From the NCBI RefSeq assembly GCF_025947345.1, contig NZ_CP110011.1, forward strand, positions 372,001 through 436,000: 64,000 nt of DNA, given 5' to 3'. Position 1 is the first letter of the stretch; every line of letters starts with the position of its first letter. The notes under the pieces were generated by a model, which was given only the letters and a program-made list of their open reading frames with translations, made no database searches and was not told where the DNA came from. A program made the position numbers and the translations under genes. Below, in pieces: positions 1-8,145 of this stretch. The DNA is from Flavobacterium sp. N502536. GTDB lineage: Bacteria; Bacteroidota; Bacteroidia; Flavobacteriales; Flavobacteriaceae.

Positions 1-1
1 A

Positions 2-400
2 GGCGAAATTTATCTGAATTATGCTGAAGCGCAATTCAAACTGGGTAACGAAGGAACAGCCATACAATATTTAAATGCGATCAGACAACGTGCAGGAATA
101 ACAAATCCGTTGACAGGTTTGACCGGTATAACTTTAGAAAACAAAATTCGCAATGAAAGACAGGTTGAATTATGTCTGGAAGGATTTCGTTACTATGATG
201 TTCGTCGTTGGAAAATTGCCGAGCAGACAGAAAATAAGCCTTTGATGGGAGTTGTAATTACTAAAAATGGCGACGGGTCAAAAACCTATACTTATACGAA
301 AGTACAGGATCGTTTTTTCAAACCTCAGCATTACTTATTGCCAATTCCAAGGAATGAAACAAACCGAACAAATCTGGCTCAAAACCCGGGTTATAATTAG
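2..400 (+). CDS. SusD/RagB family outer-membrane glycan-binding lipoprotein, C-terminal part
   Basis: The reading frame is open from the window edge to the stop at 398-400, giving 132 residues; the N-terminus lies outside the window. SusD-family hallmarks are visible: an AEAQFKLGN helix of the TPR-like core, the NAIRQRAG segment, the ERQVELCLEGFRYYDVRRW stretch, and the terminal LLPIPRNE...NPGYN. SusD proteins sit on the outer surface of the outer membrane and bind oligosaccharides for a SusC TonB-dependent transporter, which should be encoded just to the left. Two secreted glycosidase-like genes follow on the same strand after a terminator, so this looks like the end of a polysaccharide utilisation locus. 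The glycan cannot be told from this fragment. Confidence 0.87.
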   Translation, partial: GEIYLNYAEAQFKLGNEGTAIQYLNAIRQRAGITNPLTGLTGITLENKIRNERQVELCLEGFRYYDVRRWKIAEQTENKPLMGVVITKNGDGSKTYTYTKVQDRFFKPQHYLLPIPRNETNRTNLAQNPGYN

Positions 401-585
401 AATTTGTGATTACAGCATCTCTCTAAATAGAATTTATAAAAGTTTAATTAAACACCTGAAAACGTAGGTTTCACTCTTCGCAAAAAAGAATACAAAATCT
501 ATGTTTCCAGGTGTAAAAGGAATTAATGCATTTTAATAAATTATCAGTGTCATGGTTATAGTCGATCGAAAAAACTGGTAATTCT

Positions 586-621
586 GCAAACCCACTCTGT
601 AAATTGTGTGGGTTTGCTTTT
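586..621 (+). terminator. Rho-independent terminator after the SusD gene
   Basis: A perfect 10-bp stem (586-595 with 608-617, GCAAACCCAC) closes a 12-nt loop and is followed by TTTT. Its position makes the longest possible start of the next gene (604) implausible, because that codon would lie inside the hairpin. Confidence 0.65.
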
Positions 622-669
622 AAAATTGTACCCCTAATGGTAAAATCAATCCAATTAGAAAATAGTGTT

Positions 670-2103
670 ATGAAGAATCGATTTATAATTATAGTTGCAA
701 ATTGCTGCATGTTTTTTACGGCAATTGGTCAAAACACTACAACTTTCAAATCATCAGATCCTGCCATAGAGCTGGCTTTTAACCGTGCAAAAACGATGGC
801 CCTGAGCTACAAGGGGATCTCAAATGATCCGGTTGGTCCCTGGTATGAAGCGGCACTTCCGTCCCGATCTGCTTTTTGTATGCGGGATGTAGCACACCAA
901 AGTATTGGCGCCGAGATACTCGGATTACATGAGGAGAATAAAAACATGCTTTCGCTTTTTGCCAAAAATATTTCAGAGAGTAAAGACTGGTGTTCATATT
1001 GGGAAATCAATAAATACGGAAAACCGGCACCGGAGGATTACCGAAATGACAAAGAATTCTGGTACAACCTCAACAGTAATTTTGATATAATGTTTGCCTG
1101 CTGGAGATTGTATTTATGGACAGGAGACGAAAGCTATATCAAAAATCCTGAATTTGAAAACTTCTTCGAAAAATCGGTAACTCAATATATTGAACGCTGG
1201 GTACTCGATGCCGACTCTTTGTTAACAAGACCAGAATTTCCAAACGCTACGGTACCCTTTAATATAAAAGATGATTTTCATAAATGCCACGGACTTGCCT
1301 CCTACTCCGAAGGAATTTCGGGTTTAAAAATGGGCGTAGATTTAGTTGCCGCCATTTACCGTGGCCTGCTCACCTACTCTGCTGTTTTAAGACAAAAAGG
1401 AGAGAATCAGAAAGCGGAATTCTTCGAAAAAAAAGCCGCAAAATACAAACAGCAAATTGAACAAAACTGGTGGGACAACGCCACCTCAACCTATAATGTT
1501 ATTTATACCAGTAACGGAAATTTCAGCAAAGACGGCGGAGAGCTTTTTCTCTTATGGTTTGATGCTTTAACTGACGCTACCCGCACTAAAAAAACAATTG
1601 AACACATTATTTCACAAAAAACCAATGTCGAAAATTTATCTTATCTCCCTTTTTTACTTTACAAATACGGTTTTGGAGATAAGGCTTACGAAACTATTTT
1701 ACATTTAACAGATCCTGCTACAAAAAGAAGAGAATATCCCGAAGTTTCGTTTGGGGTAATCGAAGGCATTGTACATGGTTATATGGGTATAGAACCTGAT
1801 GCAACGACAAAAACAATCACGACTTTATACCGTGGAAAAAACAACACCACCTCTGAATTAGACAATTTACCCATTTTAAGTACACTACTATCTGTACAAC
1901 AGGAAACCAAAAAAACAACGATTCATAACAAAGGAAAACTCTCGATTCAATCCAGAATTATGTTCTCCGGAAATTATGAAACGATACTTCTGAACAATAA
2001 AAAAATTACCGCCAGCCATAAAAAAGATGATAACGGAAATTCCTATACATTTGTTGATGTCCCGCTAGATTCAGGACAAAAAGCAACTGCATCTTTAAAA
2101 TAA
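670..2103 (+). CDS. Secreted six-hairpin glycosidase-like protein
   Basis: I chose ATG 670 (477 aa) because it begins a typical signal peptide (MKNRF followed by a hydrophobic run ending AIGQ); the open frame extends to 604, but that part overlaps a terminator. The mature protein is rich in aromatic residues and alternating helices. It contains an FCMRDVAHQSIGAEILGL segment and Trp-rich repeats (KDWCSYWEINKYG, WRLYLWTGDESYI), as in (alpha/alpha)6-barrel glycoside hydrolases. The exact GH family could not be assigned. It lies between a SusD gene and a second barrel-type glycosidase, so it probably acts in the periplasm or outer membrane on the oligosaccharide this locus imports. Being a hydrolase of this fold is a likely inference; the substrate is unknown. 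Confidence 0.58.
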   Translation: MKNRFIIIVANCCMFFTAIGQNTTTFKSSDPAIELAFNRAKTMALSYKGISNDPVGPWYEAALPSRSAFCMRDVAHQSIGAEILGLHEENKNMLSLFAKNISESKDWCSYWEINKYGKPAPEDYRNDKEFWYNLNSNFDIMFACWRLYLWTGDESYIKNPEFENFFEKSVTQYIERWVLDADSLLTRPEFPNATVPFNIKDDFHKCHGLASYSEGISGLKMGVDLVAAIYRGLLTYSAVLRQKGENQKAEFFEKKAAKYKQQIEQNWWDNATSTYNVIYTSNGNFSKDGGELFLLWFDALTDATRTKKTIEHIISQKTNVENLSYLPFLLYKYGFGDKAYETILHLTDPATKRREYPEVSFGVIEGIVHGYMGIEPDATTKTITTLYRGKNNTTSELDNLPILSTLLSVQQETKKTTIHNKGKLSIQSRIMFSGNYETILLNNKKITASHKKDDNGNSYTFVDVPLDSGQKATASLK

Positions 2104-2248
2104 TAATAAAACAACTAAAAAATTTATCTAACAACAACACAAACAAATACTACTAATACGATAAATAATAAGCTGCTGGCGGTAGTTATTTTTTAAAATA
2201 CCTTACCAAAATACCCCACGAACAAACCTTAATTTCAAAATAAACTTA

Positions 2249-4264
2249 ATGATGAGATCCTTTCAAAAAAGACGAAAACACCTTTTATTTGCCATTGTAG
2301 CTTTTTGCTTCATGACAAGCAGAGCATTTTCGCAAGAAGACCGTCGCTGGCTAATCGATCAGGATGGCTCTATTTCCTGGCAAATAAACAACAACATTCC
2401 GCACGAAGATCATATTGAAATGAGCGGTAAAAAAGTTTCCTGCGTTCTAAGATACGGTGTTGCTGCTGACGGTTCTTTTCACGCTACCCGTAGTTTGGTC
2501 TGGCCAATGCTCAGAACAATTCCGAATAACACCCATGCCAGTTTAACACGCAGGTTTGCACAGGATGGCTTTAATCAGGTAACCGTGAATTATAAACCTA
2601 TTGTGGCAGAAAAAGTAGTTTCGTTAACCCTTAACGGAACATTGCTTGTTAAAAGTAAAGCCGGTAATACACTTGAATTAACCAGACAATTTTTCCCTTC
2701 AACCACTTTGGCAGGTTATTGCGAAATTTACACCCTAAAAAACATCTCTGATAAAAACTGTGTAGTTGAAATTCCAAAATCGAATGCAGTTTATACTACA
2801 GATCCGGCAAAGGGAACAGGAGGCAGTTATACGCTACATGTAGATCTTTTTAATTCAGGAAACTATAACCTCAAAACCAATGAGACGGTTAGTTTTTCTG
2901 TTTTCTACTCTGGTGTCAAAGCAGGCGAACAAGCTCCTGTTGTTAATACAGCCGAAGAAAAAGACAAACGCATCCAATTTATCAATGAAATATGGAACAA
3001 ACTGATCTTAGAAACACCCGATCAGGTTTTGAATACCGAATTTGCTTTTGCCAAAATCAGAGCATCCGAAAGTATTTTTGAGACCAAAGGCGGTCCTATG
3101 CACGGACCAGGAGGAGAATCTTACTATGCCGCCATTTGGGCAAATGATCAGGCAGAATATATAGGCCCGTTCTTTCCTTTTTTAGGATATGAATATGGCA
3201 ATCAGGCATCATTAAATGCTTATCTGCAATTTGCAAAATTCATGAACAAAGAGTACAAACCCATTCCGAGTTCGATTGTGGCCGAAGGTACTGATATTTG
3301 GGCCGGAGCTGGCGATCGTGGCGACGGAGCAATGATTGCTTACGGAGCCTCACGCTATGCACTTTCGAGAGGTAATACCGATGAAGCCAGACAATTATGG
3401 CCCTTAATTGAGTGGTGTTTGGAATATTGTCATAGAAAATTAAATTCTGATGGCGTAGTAACTTCAGATTCTGATGAGCTCGAAGGCCGTCTTCCTGCCG
3501 GAAAAGCCAATCTGAACACCTCATCTTTGTACTATGATGCTTTGAATTCTGCCGTTTATCTAGGCAAAGCTCTCGGAAAAAACGAAGCACAACTTAAAAC
3601 CTACAAGGCGGAGGCCGAAAAATTAAAAGCAGCGATTGAGAGGTATTTCGGAGCTAAAGTTGAAGGTTTTGAAACTTACAAATACTACAAAGAAAATGAC
3701 GTTTTAAGAGCCTGGATCTGTACACCGCTCACAATGGGTATGTACGATAGAAAGGACGGAACTATAAACGCCATATTCTCTCCTCGATTATGGACCAAAG
3801 ACGGACTTGCCAGCGTAGCCGGTGATAAAATTTTCTGGGATCGTTCGACTTTGTATGCTTTACGAGGTGTGCTGGCAGCGGGAGAAACAGATAAGGCGCT
3901 TGATTTTTTACATTATTATTCCAATCGCCGTTTGTTGGGAGACCATGTTCCGTATCCTGTAGAGGCCTATCCGGAAGGCGATCAGCGTCATCTTTCGGCA
4001 GAAAGCGGTTTGTATTGCAGAATTTTCACCGAAGGATTATTTGGTATCCGACCTACAGATCTGCATGGTTTTGACTTTACGCCACGTCTTCCAAAATCAT
4101 GGTCGATCATGAAAATGCGCCATATCAACGCATTCGAAAAAGATTTTGACATCACTGTCGAGAGAGTCGATAAAAAACTAAAAATAACGGTCTCTGAAGG
4201 CAAAAAAATTATAACCAAAAAAGTTATCGAAGACGGAAGTACAGTAAACATCAGCCTTCAATAA
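2249..4264 (+). CDS. Secreted six-hairpin glycosidase-like protein, large
   Basis: 671 aa (669 if the second or third in-frame codon is used). A basic N-terminus and hydrophobic stretch ending SRAFSQ form a signal peptide. Residues about 25-250 are beta-rich and the rest is an (alpha/alpha)6-type helical barrel with motifs such as GGESYYAAIWANDQAEY, TDIWAGAGDRGDGAMIAYG and DSDELEGRLPAG. The C-terminal beta segment (FDFTPRLPKSW onward) resembles the all-beta end of GH78-, GH95- and GH116-type enzymes. The acidic residues of the DQAEY and DSDELEG motifs are candidate catalytic residues, which is inference. It follows the previous glycosidase-like gene by 145 bp and is closed by a strong terminator, so the two probably form one transcription unit. 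Confidence 0.6.
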   Translation: MMRSFQKRRKHLLFAIVAFCFMTSRAFSQEDRRWLIDQDGSISWQINNNIPHEDHIEMSGKKVSCVLRYGVAADGSFHATRSLVWPMLRTIPNNTHASLTRRFAQDGFNQVTVNYKPIVAEKVVSLTLNGTLLVKSKAGNTLELTRQFFPSTTLAGYCEIYTLKNISDKNCVVEIPKSNAVYTTDPAKGTGGSYTLHVDLFNSGNYNLKTNETVSFSVFYSGVKAGEQAPVVNTAEEKDKRIQFINEIWNKLILETPDQVLNTEFAFAKIRASESIFETKGGPMHGPGGESYYAAIWANDQAEYIGPFFPFLGYEYGNQASLNAYLQFAKFMNKEYKPIPSSIVAEGTDIWAGAGDRGDGAMIAYGASRYALSRGNTDEARQLWPLIEWCLEYCHRKLNSDGVVTSDSDELEGRLPAGKANLNTSSLYYDALNSAVYLGKALGKNEAQLKTYKAEAEKLKAAIERYFGAKVEGFETYKYYKENDVLRAWICTPLTMGMYDRKDGTINAIFSPRLWTKDGLASVAGDKIFWDRSTLYALRGVLAAGETDKALDFLHYYSNRRLLGDHVPYPVEAYPEGDQRHLSAESGLYCRIFTEGLFGIRPTDLHGFDFTPRLPKSWSIMKMRHINAFEKDFDITVERVDKKLKITVSEGKKIITKKVIEDGSTVNISLQ

Positions 4265-4330
4265 AATAAGCCTCAAATTAAAAACCCATCCTTTTTAGCA
4301 GAACTTTCCTCTGTACAAAGCTTCTAAAAT

Positions 4331-4367
4331 CAAAACCTCGCCATCCAGCGAGGTTTTGATTTTTTAT
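4331..4367 (+). terminator. Rho-independent terminator
   Basis: A perfect 11-bp stem (4331-4341 with 4348-4358, CAAAACCTCGC) with a 6-nt loop is followed by ATTTTTTAT. It ends the glycosidase unit. The rest of the gap 4368-4592 holds no gene; at 4383-4440 there is a stretch (GTGCGAAGTTGGAGA...CACTTCGCGGAGCAGAA) typical of short non-coding repeats. Confidence 0.85.
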
Positions 4368-4592
4368 ACTTTATTGAAACTTGCGGTGCGAAGTTGGAGA
4401 GTTTGTATGGAGTTTCAGAAGAACACTTCGCGGAGCAGAATTTAACTTTATAAAATAAAAATATTAGATTGATAAATTATCCTTTATTTTGATTTTGTGC
4501 ACGAACAAGATGCTATCCCCAGCTCGAAACACCATCATAAATACCTGATTATCTGCAAATAAAAATAAAATTATTCCCCCAACACAGATAAA

Positions 4593-5078
4593 TCATACAT
4601 CTTTATTATCTAGTTGAAGTTCGATCGAATCGTTCAGATACAAACTGATAAAATCTGAAAAAGAATCTGCAATTTTTTTATACTCTCCTCCACAGATGAC
4701 AAAAACTTCATTATTTAAAGTGTGTTCAGGATATAGTTTGATTACATAGACAAAAAGATTAAAACTAAAATTCGCAAAAGCATAAATCTTGTCTGTATTT
4801 TCTAATTTATTTAATATGATTGTATAATCTGGAATTCCTTTCCAATCTTTGAATTCATTAATTAAATTTTGCATTTTACTTAATCCATAGAATTCAAACA
4901 AATCATTTGTACAATCTCCTCCTGTTCCATTAAGGAGTTTTAAATATAAAATAAAATCATTTGGCAGAACTATGCCATTATTATTTTGAAAAGCTAAAAT
5001 ATCCTCATCATTGACCAATATGGATTTACTAACATTTTCTTTCAACCATTTAGTTTTTAATTCTTCTAATTGTAACAT
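4593..5078 (-). CDS. SMI1/KNR4 (SUKH) family protein, probable orphan immunity protein
   Basis: 161 aa, no signal peptide, acidic. The SUKH pattern is clear: an N-terminal helix, then the IVLPNDFILYLKLLNGTGGD segment (LP-x-D-x8-NG), a FYGLSKMQN strand-helix, IYAFANFSFN, and an EVFVICGGEYKKIADSFSDFI ending. SUKH proteins are best known as cytoplasmic immunity proteins of contact-dependent and polymorphic toxin systems. No complete toxin gene is adjacent; only a short open segment ending 1 nt before this start might be a toxin tail. It is therefore an orphan immunity gene or a leftover of a toxin cassette. Confidence 0.75.
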   Translation of the reverse strand: MLQLEELKTKWLKENVSKSILVNDEDILAFQNNNGIVLPNDFILYLKLLNGTGGDCTNDLFEFYGLSKMQNLINEFKDWKGIPDYTIILNKLENTDKIYAFANFSFNLFVYVIKLYPEHTLNNEVFVICGGEYKKIADSFSDFISLYLNDSIELQLDNKDV

Positions 5079-5079
5079 A

Positions 5080-5190
5080 TTACTTTAATGTTTTTAGTGC
5101 ATCATTAATCATTTGTAACCTTTGAGATTCAGCCCCACGCTGCAAAGTGTCTCCAACTTTGCGCCAATTTAAAAATATGCAATTTAAAAC
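5080..5190 (-). pseudogene. Possible toxin C-terminal remnant upstream of the SUKH gene
   Basis: On the minus strand an open segment without a good start codon runs to a TAA at 5082-5080, one base before the SUKH start codon. It would encode a tail ending RGAESQRLQMINDALKTLK. Stop-start spacing of this kind is usual for a toxin and its immunity gene, so this could be what is left of a polymorphic-toxin C-terminus. However, the segment contains a 7-bp perfect inverted repeat, so part of it may be a non-coding interspersed repeat read through by chance. Low certainty. Confidence 0.25.
5142..5162. repeat. Short palindromic hairpin
   Basis: A perfect inverted repeat GCAAAGT / ACTTTGC (5142-5148 and 5156-5162) surrounds a 7-nt loop. 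It has no T-tract, so it is more likely part of a small interspersed repeat than a terminator. A partly similar sequence occurs at about 4387-4410. Confidence 0.5.
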
Positions 5191-5311
5191 GAATCAGTCA
5201 TAAAGTATCTAACTTTAGAACTAAAATTCTCCAACCTTCCATTTTTTCTAAATTATTTACAAAAAAATTAACAAGCGAACCCGGCAAATAAAAATATCTT
5301 TGTCCTCAACT

Positions 5312-5665
5312 ATGACAAAAAAATTCTACATACTGCTATTCGTTACGTTTGGTTTCCTAATGGGACCAACGTTTACTTATGCACATGGGACAAAAAAAGA
5401 AATGTCATGTTGTAAAAAAGAATCTACGGCAAAAGATTGCTGTAACAAAAAAGATTCGAAAGAGAAAGAGCATAACTGCAATAAAGGTTGTTTGGGCAAT
5501 TCATGTACTCCAACCAGTAGCTGTGGTTTCTCGCCAATGGCAATCTTTCAAACAGAAAACCACTCCATTTTTGGTTTTTCTGAAAAAAGACAAGTTTACT
5601 ATTACTCAGAAATCTTTATTTCTTCAGATTTCCGTTCTATCTGGCTTCCACCTAAGATAAGCTAG
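5312..5665 (+). CDS. Small secreted cysteine-rich protein, possible metal binding
   Basis: 117 aa from ATG 5312; an in-frame TTG 12 bp upstream is less likely. The N-terminus has a signal peptide (hydrophobic run ending TYAHG). The middle is a Lys/Cys-rich stretch with CC pairs and spaced cysteines (SCCKKES, KDCCNKK, HNCNKGCLGNSC, TSSCGF), which suggests binding of a soft metal such as copper or a redox role. The C-terminus is unrelated and ends IWLPPKIS. It is followed 160 bp later by a heavy-metal-associated domain protein and then by thioredoxin-type genes on the same strand. I do not recognise a named family. Confidence 0.6.
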   Translation: MTKKFYILLFVTFGFLMGPTFTYAHGTKKEMSCCKKESTAKDCCNKKDSKEKEHNCNKGCLGNSCTPTSSCGFSPMAIFQTENHSIFGFSEKRQVYYYSEIFISSDFRSIWLPPKIS

Positions 5666-5824
5666 ATTTCTTTTCCTGACAGCCCTAGGTCTGTCTTATC
5701 CAAAGGACTTTTTAAAGTCCAAATTCAAAACTATTTTTTAATCTCAAACTGTATCAGAAATAGCTGTATTTGCTATCGTTTCTGCTATGCTTTAGGATTA
5801 ATTCATCCAAAAAAATTACATACA

Positions 5825-6205
5825 ATGAACTCAATAACAAAATTATTGATGGTAATGTCGCTATTACTATCAGTTACTTTCGCCAGCGCTCAAATCAAAA
5901 ATAAAACAACCGAAAAGGTAAAAATAAGCGGTAACTGCAGCATGTGCAAAAAAGTTATCGAAACTGCAGCAAACGTTAATAAAGAAGCAAAAGTAACCTG
6001 GAATGAAACCACTAAGATGGCTACTATTACTTATGATGCTCAGAAAACGAATCTTGATACCATTTTAAAACGTATCGCAGATGCCGGATATGATAATGAA
6101 AAATTTACGGCTCCAAATACGGTTTATGATGAACTACACGGGTGCTGTCAATACGATAGAGAACCAAGTGATAAAAAACAAAACAATTCATCATCACATC
6201 ATTAA
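5825..6205 (+). CDS. Periplasmic heavy-metal-associated (HMA) domain protein
   Basis: 126 aa with a signal peptide ending FASAQ. Residues about 30-95 form a ferredoxin-like HMA fold with the metal-binding CxxC motif in GNCSMCKKVIE. A C-terminal LHGCCQYDR motif and a His-rich end (SSSHH) add more potential copper ligands. HMA proteins shuttle Cu(I) or similar ions. It is the first of five closely spaced genes ending with DsbD, so a role in delivering copper, or in coupling metal handling to thiol reduction, is plausible; the metal itself is an inference. Confidence 0.78.
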   Translation: MNSITKLLMVMSLLLSVTFASAQIKNKTTEKVKISGNCSMCKKVIETAANVNKEAKVTWNETTKMATITYDAQKTNLDTILKRIADAGYDNEKFTAPNTVYDELHGCCQYDREPSDKKQNNSSSHH

Positions 6206-6215
6206 AAACCAGTTT

Positions 6216-6250
6216 GTTCGTAATGCAGGCTTTCGCGCCTCATTACGGAC
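6216..6250 (+). other. Intercistronic hairpin between the HMA and thioredoxin genes
   Basis: The arms GTTCGTAATG-C-AGGC and GCCTCATTACGGAC pair over 14 bp with one bulged C and one G-U pair, around a TTTCGC loop. It lies between the stop at 6205 and the ATG at 6271. It has no T-run, so it may stabilise or process the operon transcript rather than end it. Confidence 0.5.
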
Positions 6251-6270
6251 AAATATTTAAAAAAAATATC

Positions 6271-6759
6271 ATGTTGAAAATAAAAAATATAATCACCTTA
6301 TTCACGCTTATTGCAACTGTTTCTATAACAAATGCACAAATAAAAGTGGGAGATCATTTTCCGGATGTTCAGCTTCAAAACAATAAGAATGCTGTAGTTA
6401 AACTAAACTCTTTTAAAGACAAAACAGTTTTAGTAGATTTCTGGGCTTCGTGGTGTGCTCCTTGTCGATTGGCCAATAAAAACTTGGTTAAAATGTACAA
6501 TCAATACAAAGGTCAAAATTTTGAAATCGTAGGAATATCAATAGACAACGACAAAACAAAATGGTTAAAAGCCATTGAAAAAGATAAAATGAAGCACCAG
6601 CAATTAATTGACCCAAAAGGTTTTGATGCCAAAACAGCTGTTACTTTTGGAGTTGATGCCCTGCCTTCGACTTTTCTTTTTGATGCATCAGGAAAACTGA
6701 TTGCCATAAATCCAACAGAAGCTCAAATAATTGCTCAAATTAAAAAAAACAACAAATAA
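6271..6759 (+). CDS. TlpA/ResA-like periplasmic thiol-disulfide oxidoreductase
   Basis: 162 aa from ATG 6271, which starts a signal peptide ending TNAQ; an upstream TTG at 6214 would fall inside a hairpin. It has the AhpC/TSA-thioredoxin fold with active site WASWCAPC (Cys62 and Cys65), the KVGDHFPDVQL opening typical of TlpA, and the cis-proline loop ALPSTFLFD. It probably reduces or oxidises exported substrate proteins in the periplasm, receiving electrons from the DsbD protein encoded at the end of the same operon. Only one base separates it from the next start codon, so the genes are translationally coupled. Confidence 0.88.
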   Translation: MLKIKNIITLFTLIATVSITNAQIKVGDHFPDVQLQNNKNAVVKLNSFKDKTVLVDFWASWCAPCRLANKNLVKMYNQYKGQNFEIVGISIDNDKTKWLKAIEKDKMKHQQLIDPKGFDAKTAVTFGVDALPSTFLFDASGKLIAINPTEAQIIAQIKKNNK

Positions 6760-6760
6760 A

Positions 6761-7288
6761 ATGAAAACCTTACATATAAAATTCATAGCCCTTACCCTAA
6801 CCTTCTTATTAGCAGGTGTAAAATCATATTCTCAAATTACTAAAGCCGAAATAATGGCAACAGGATTAACCTGTTCTATGTGTTCAAACGCTATAAATAA
6901 ACAATTAAAATCATTTACAGAAGTAGATAGTATCGGCACTGATTTAAACACCAATACGTTTACTGTTTATTTCAAAAAAGACAATTCATTAGAGCCAAAA
7001 GTTTTGAAAAAAGCAGTTGAAAAAGCTGGGTTCTTTGTAGGTTCTATGGTTTTAACGGCAAAGTTTCATGTAGATAAAATTGAAGATAATACAACCCTCA
7101 AAGTCGATGACGCTACTTATACTTTTATCGATATTAAAAAACCTGTAGCACATGCAGAAGCCAAATACAGAGTTTTAGACAAAGGTTTTGTGACTCAAAA
7201 AGAGTATAAAAAACTCCTAAAATCGTACTCAAAATATCCTGATTACGCCACAGAAAATGAGAATGATTATTATTTAAAAGCACTTTAA
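6761..7288 (+). CDS. Second periplasmic HMA-domain protein
   Basis: 175 aa; ATG 6761 follows the previous stop by one base, and a signal peptide ends at VKSYSQ. Residues about 28-95 are an HMA domain with GLTCSMCSNAINKQLKSF, so the CxxC motif is intact. The C-terminal half (TTLKVDDATYTFIDIKKP onward) is an extra domain, unrelated to HMA, that I do not recognise. The tandem arrangement with TlpA, a beta-barrel and DsbD indicates one pathway, perhaps metal relay to or from an outer-membrane partner. Confidence 0.8.
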   Translation: MKTLHIKFIALTLTFLLAGVKSYSQITKAEIMATGLTCSMCSNAINKQLKSFTEVDSIGTDLNTNTFTVYFKKDNSLEPKVLKKAVEKAGFFVGSMVLTAKFHVDKIEDNTTLKVDDATYTFIDIKKPVAHAEAKYRVLDKGFVTQKEYKKLLKSYSKYPDYATENENDYYLKAL

Positions 7289-7290
7289 AA

Positions 7291-8097
7291 ATGAAATATC
7301 TATCAATAATCTTCTTATTCCTTGTTTCTTACCAAATAGATGCACAAGAATTATTTGTAGTAACCGAACCTGCTAGTAATGCTCCGGCAGGTTCTATTGG
7401 AGTTCGTGTTGGACAATCCTTAATGGAAAAAAAACTTGAAAGCGGTTCCATGTACAATCTGACACCCGAAGTTACCTGGGGAGTAAATAAAAACTTAATG
7501 GTGCGTACCTCAGCTTTTTTAAGCAATCAGGATAATGGACTGGGACTAAAAGGTGGTGGTTTTTATGCCAAATACAGATTCTTTTCTGTAGACGATTTAC
7601 AAAGTCATTTCAGGATGGCTGCCTTTGGGCGATACAGTTACAATAACTCCTATTTTAATCAGGAAGCTATAGACTTAGCCAACGGAAATTCGGGTTACGA
7701 AGCCGGTTTGGTAGCCACGCAGTTAATTCATAAAGTAGCCCTAAGTTCTTCCGTAAGCTATGTGCGCGCCCTTAACAATGCTGATTACAGTTTTCCGGAT
7801 GCATTGGGTAAAAATGCGATCAACTACACCTTCTCTGTAGGTAAATTGATGCATCCTAAAAAATACACCAGCTACAAACAAACGAACATTAATGCCATGT
7901 TGGAATTTACCGGACAAACCATAACCGAAAATGGCAGATCGTACCTTGACGTAGTGCCTTCAATTCAGTTTATCATTAACAGTCAGGCCAGAATTGACCT
8001 TGCTTACAAAAAAGAATTGTACAGCTCTATGCAGCGTATGGCAACTGATGGCGTTTTCCTGAAACTGGAATATACTTTTTTCAATGTAACGAAGTAA
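7291..8097 (+). CDS. Outer-membrane beta-barrel protein of the redox/metal operon
   Basis: 268 aa with a signal peptide ending QIDAQ. The remainder shows alternating aromatic/small beta-strand patterns (GSIGVRVGQSL, NLMVRTSAFLSNQ, GGGFYAKYRFF, SLSYVRALN-like strands) and ends in a strand with an aromatic near the C-terminus (FLKLEYTFFNV), as in outer-membrane barrels. It begins two bases after the HMA gene. A pore or sensor for the metal handled by its neighbours is possible; the family is not recognised. Confidence 0.65.
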   Translation: MKYLSIIFLFLVSYQIDAQELFVVTEPASNAPAGSIGVRVGQSLMEKKLESGSMYNLTPEVTWGVNKNLMVRTSAFLSNQDNGLGLKGGGFYAKYRFFSVDDLQSHFRMAAFGRYSYNNSYFNQEAIDLANGNSGYEAGLVATQLIHKVALSSSVSYVRALNNADYSFPDALGKNAINYTFSVGKLMHPKKYTSYKQTNINAMLEFTGQTITENGRSYLDVVPSIQFIINSQARIDLAYKKELYSSMQRMATDGVFLKLEYTFFNVTK

Positions 8098-8145
8098 ATA
8101 AATCCTATCATCACCGGAACAAATCGTTCTGATTAAACCTATAAA

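Noticed and set aside
604..669. Longer start of the first glycosidase gene
   Set aside because: The codon at 604 lies within a terminator hairpin (586-621), and the signal peptide begins at 670.
3240..3590. Antisense frames within the glycosidase and other genes (for example 3240-3590 minus, 9048-9401 minus, 31091-31348 minus)
   Set aside because: They lie opposite well-supported genes, have no leader or family features, and reflect codon bias of the real gene.
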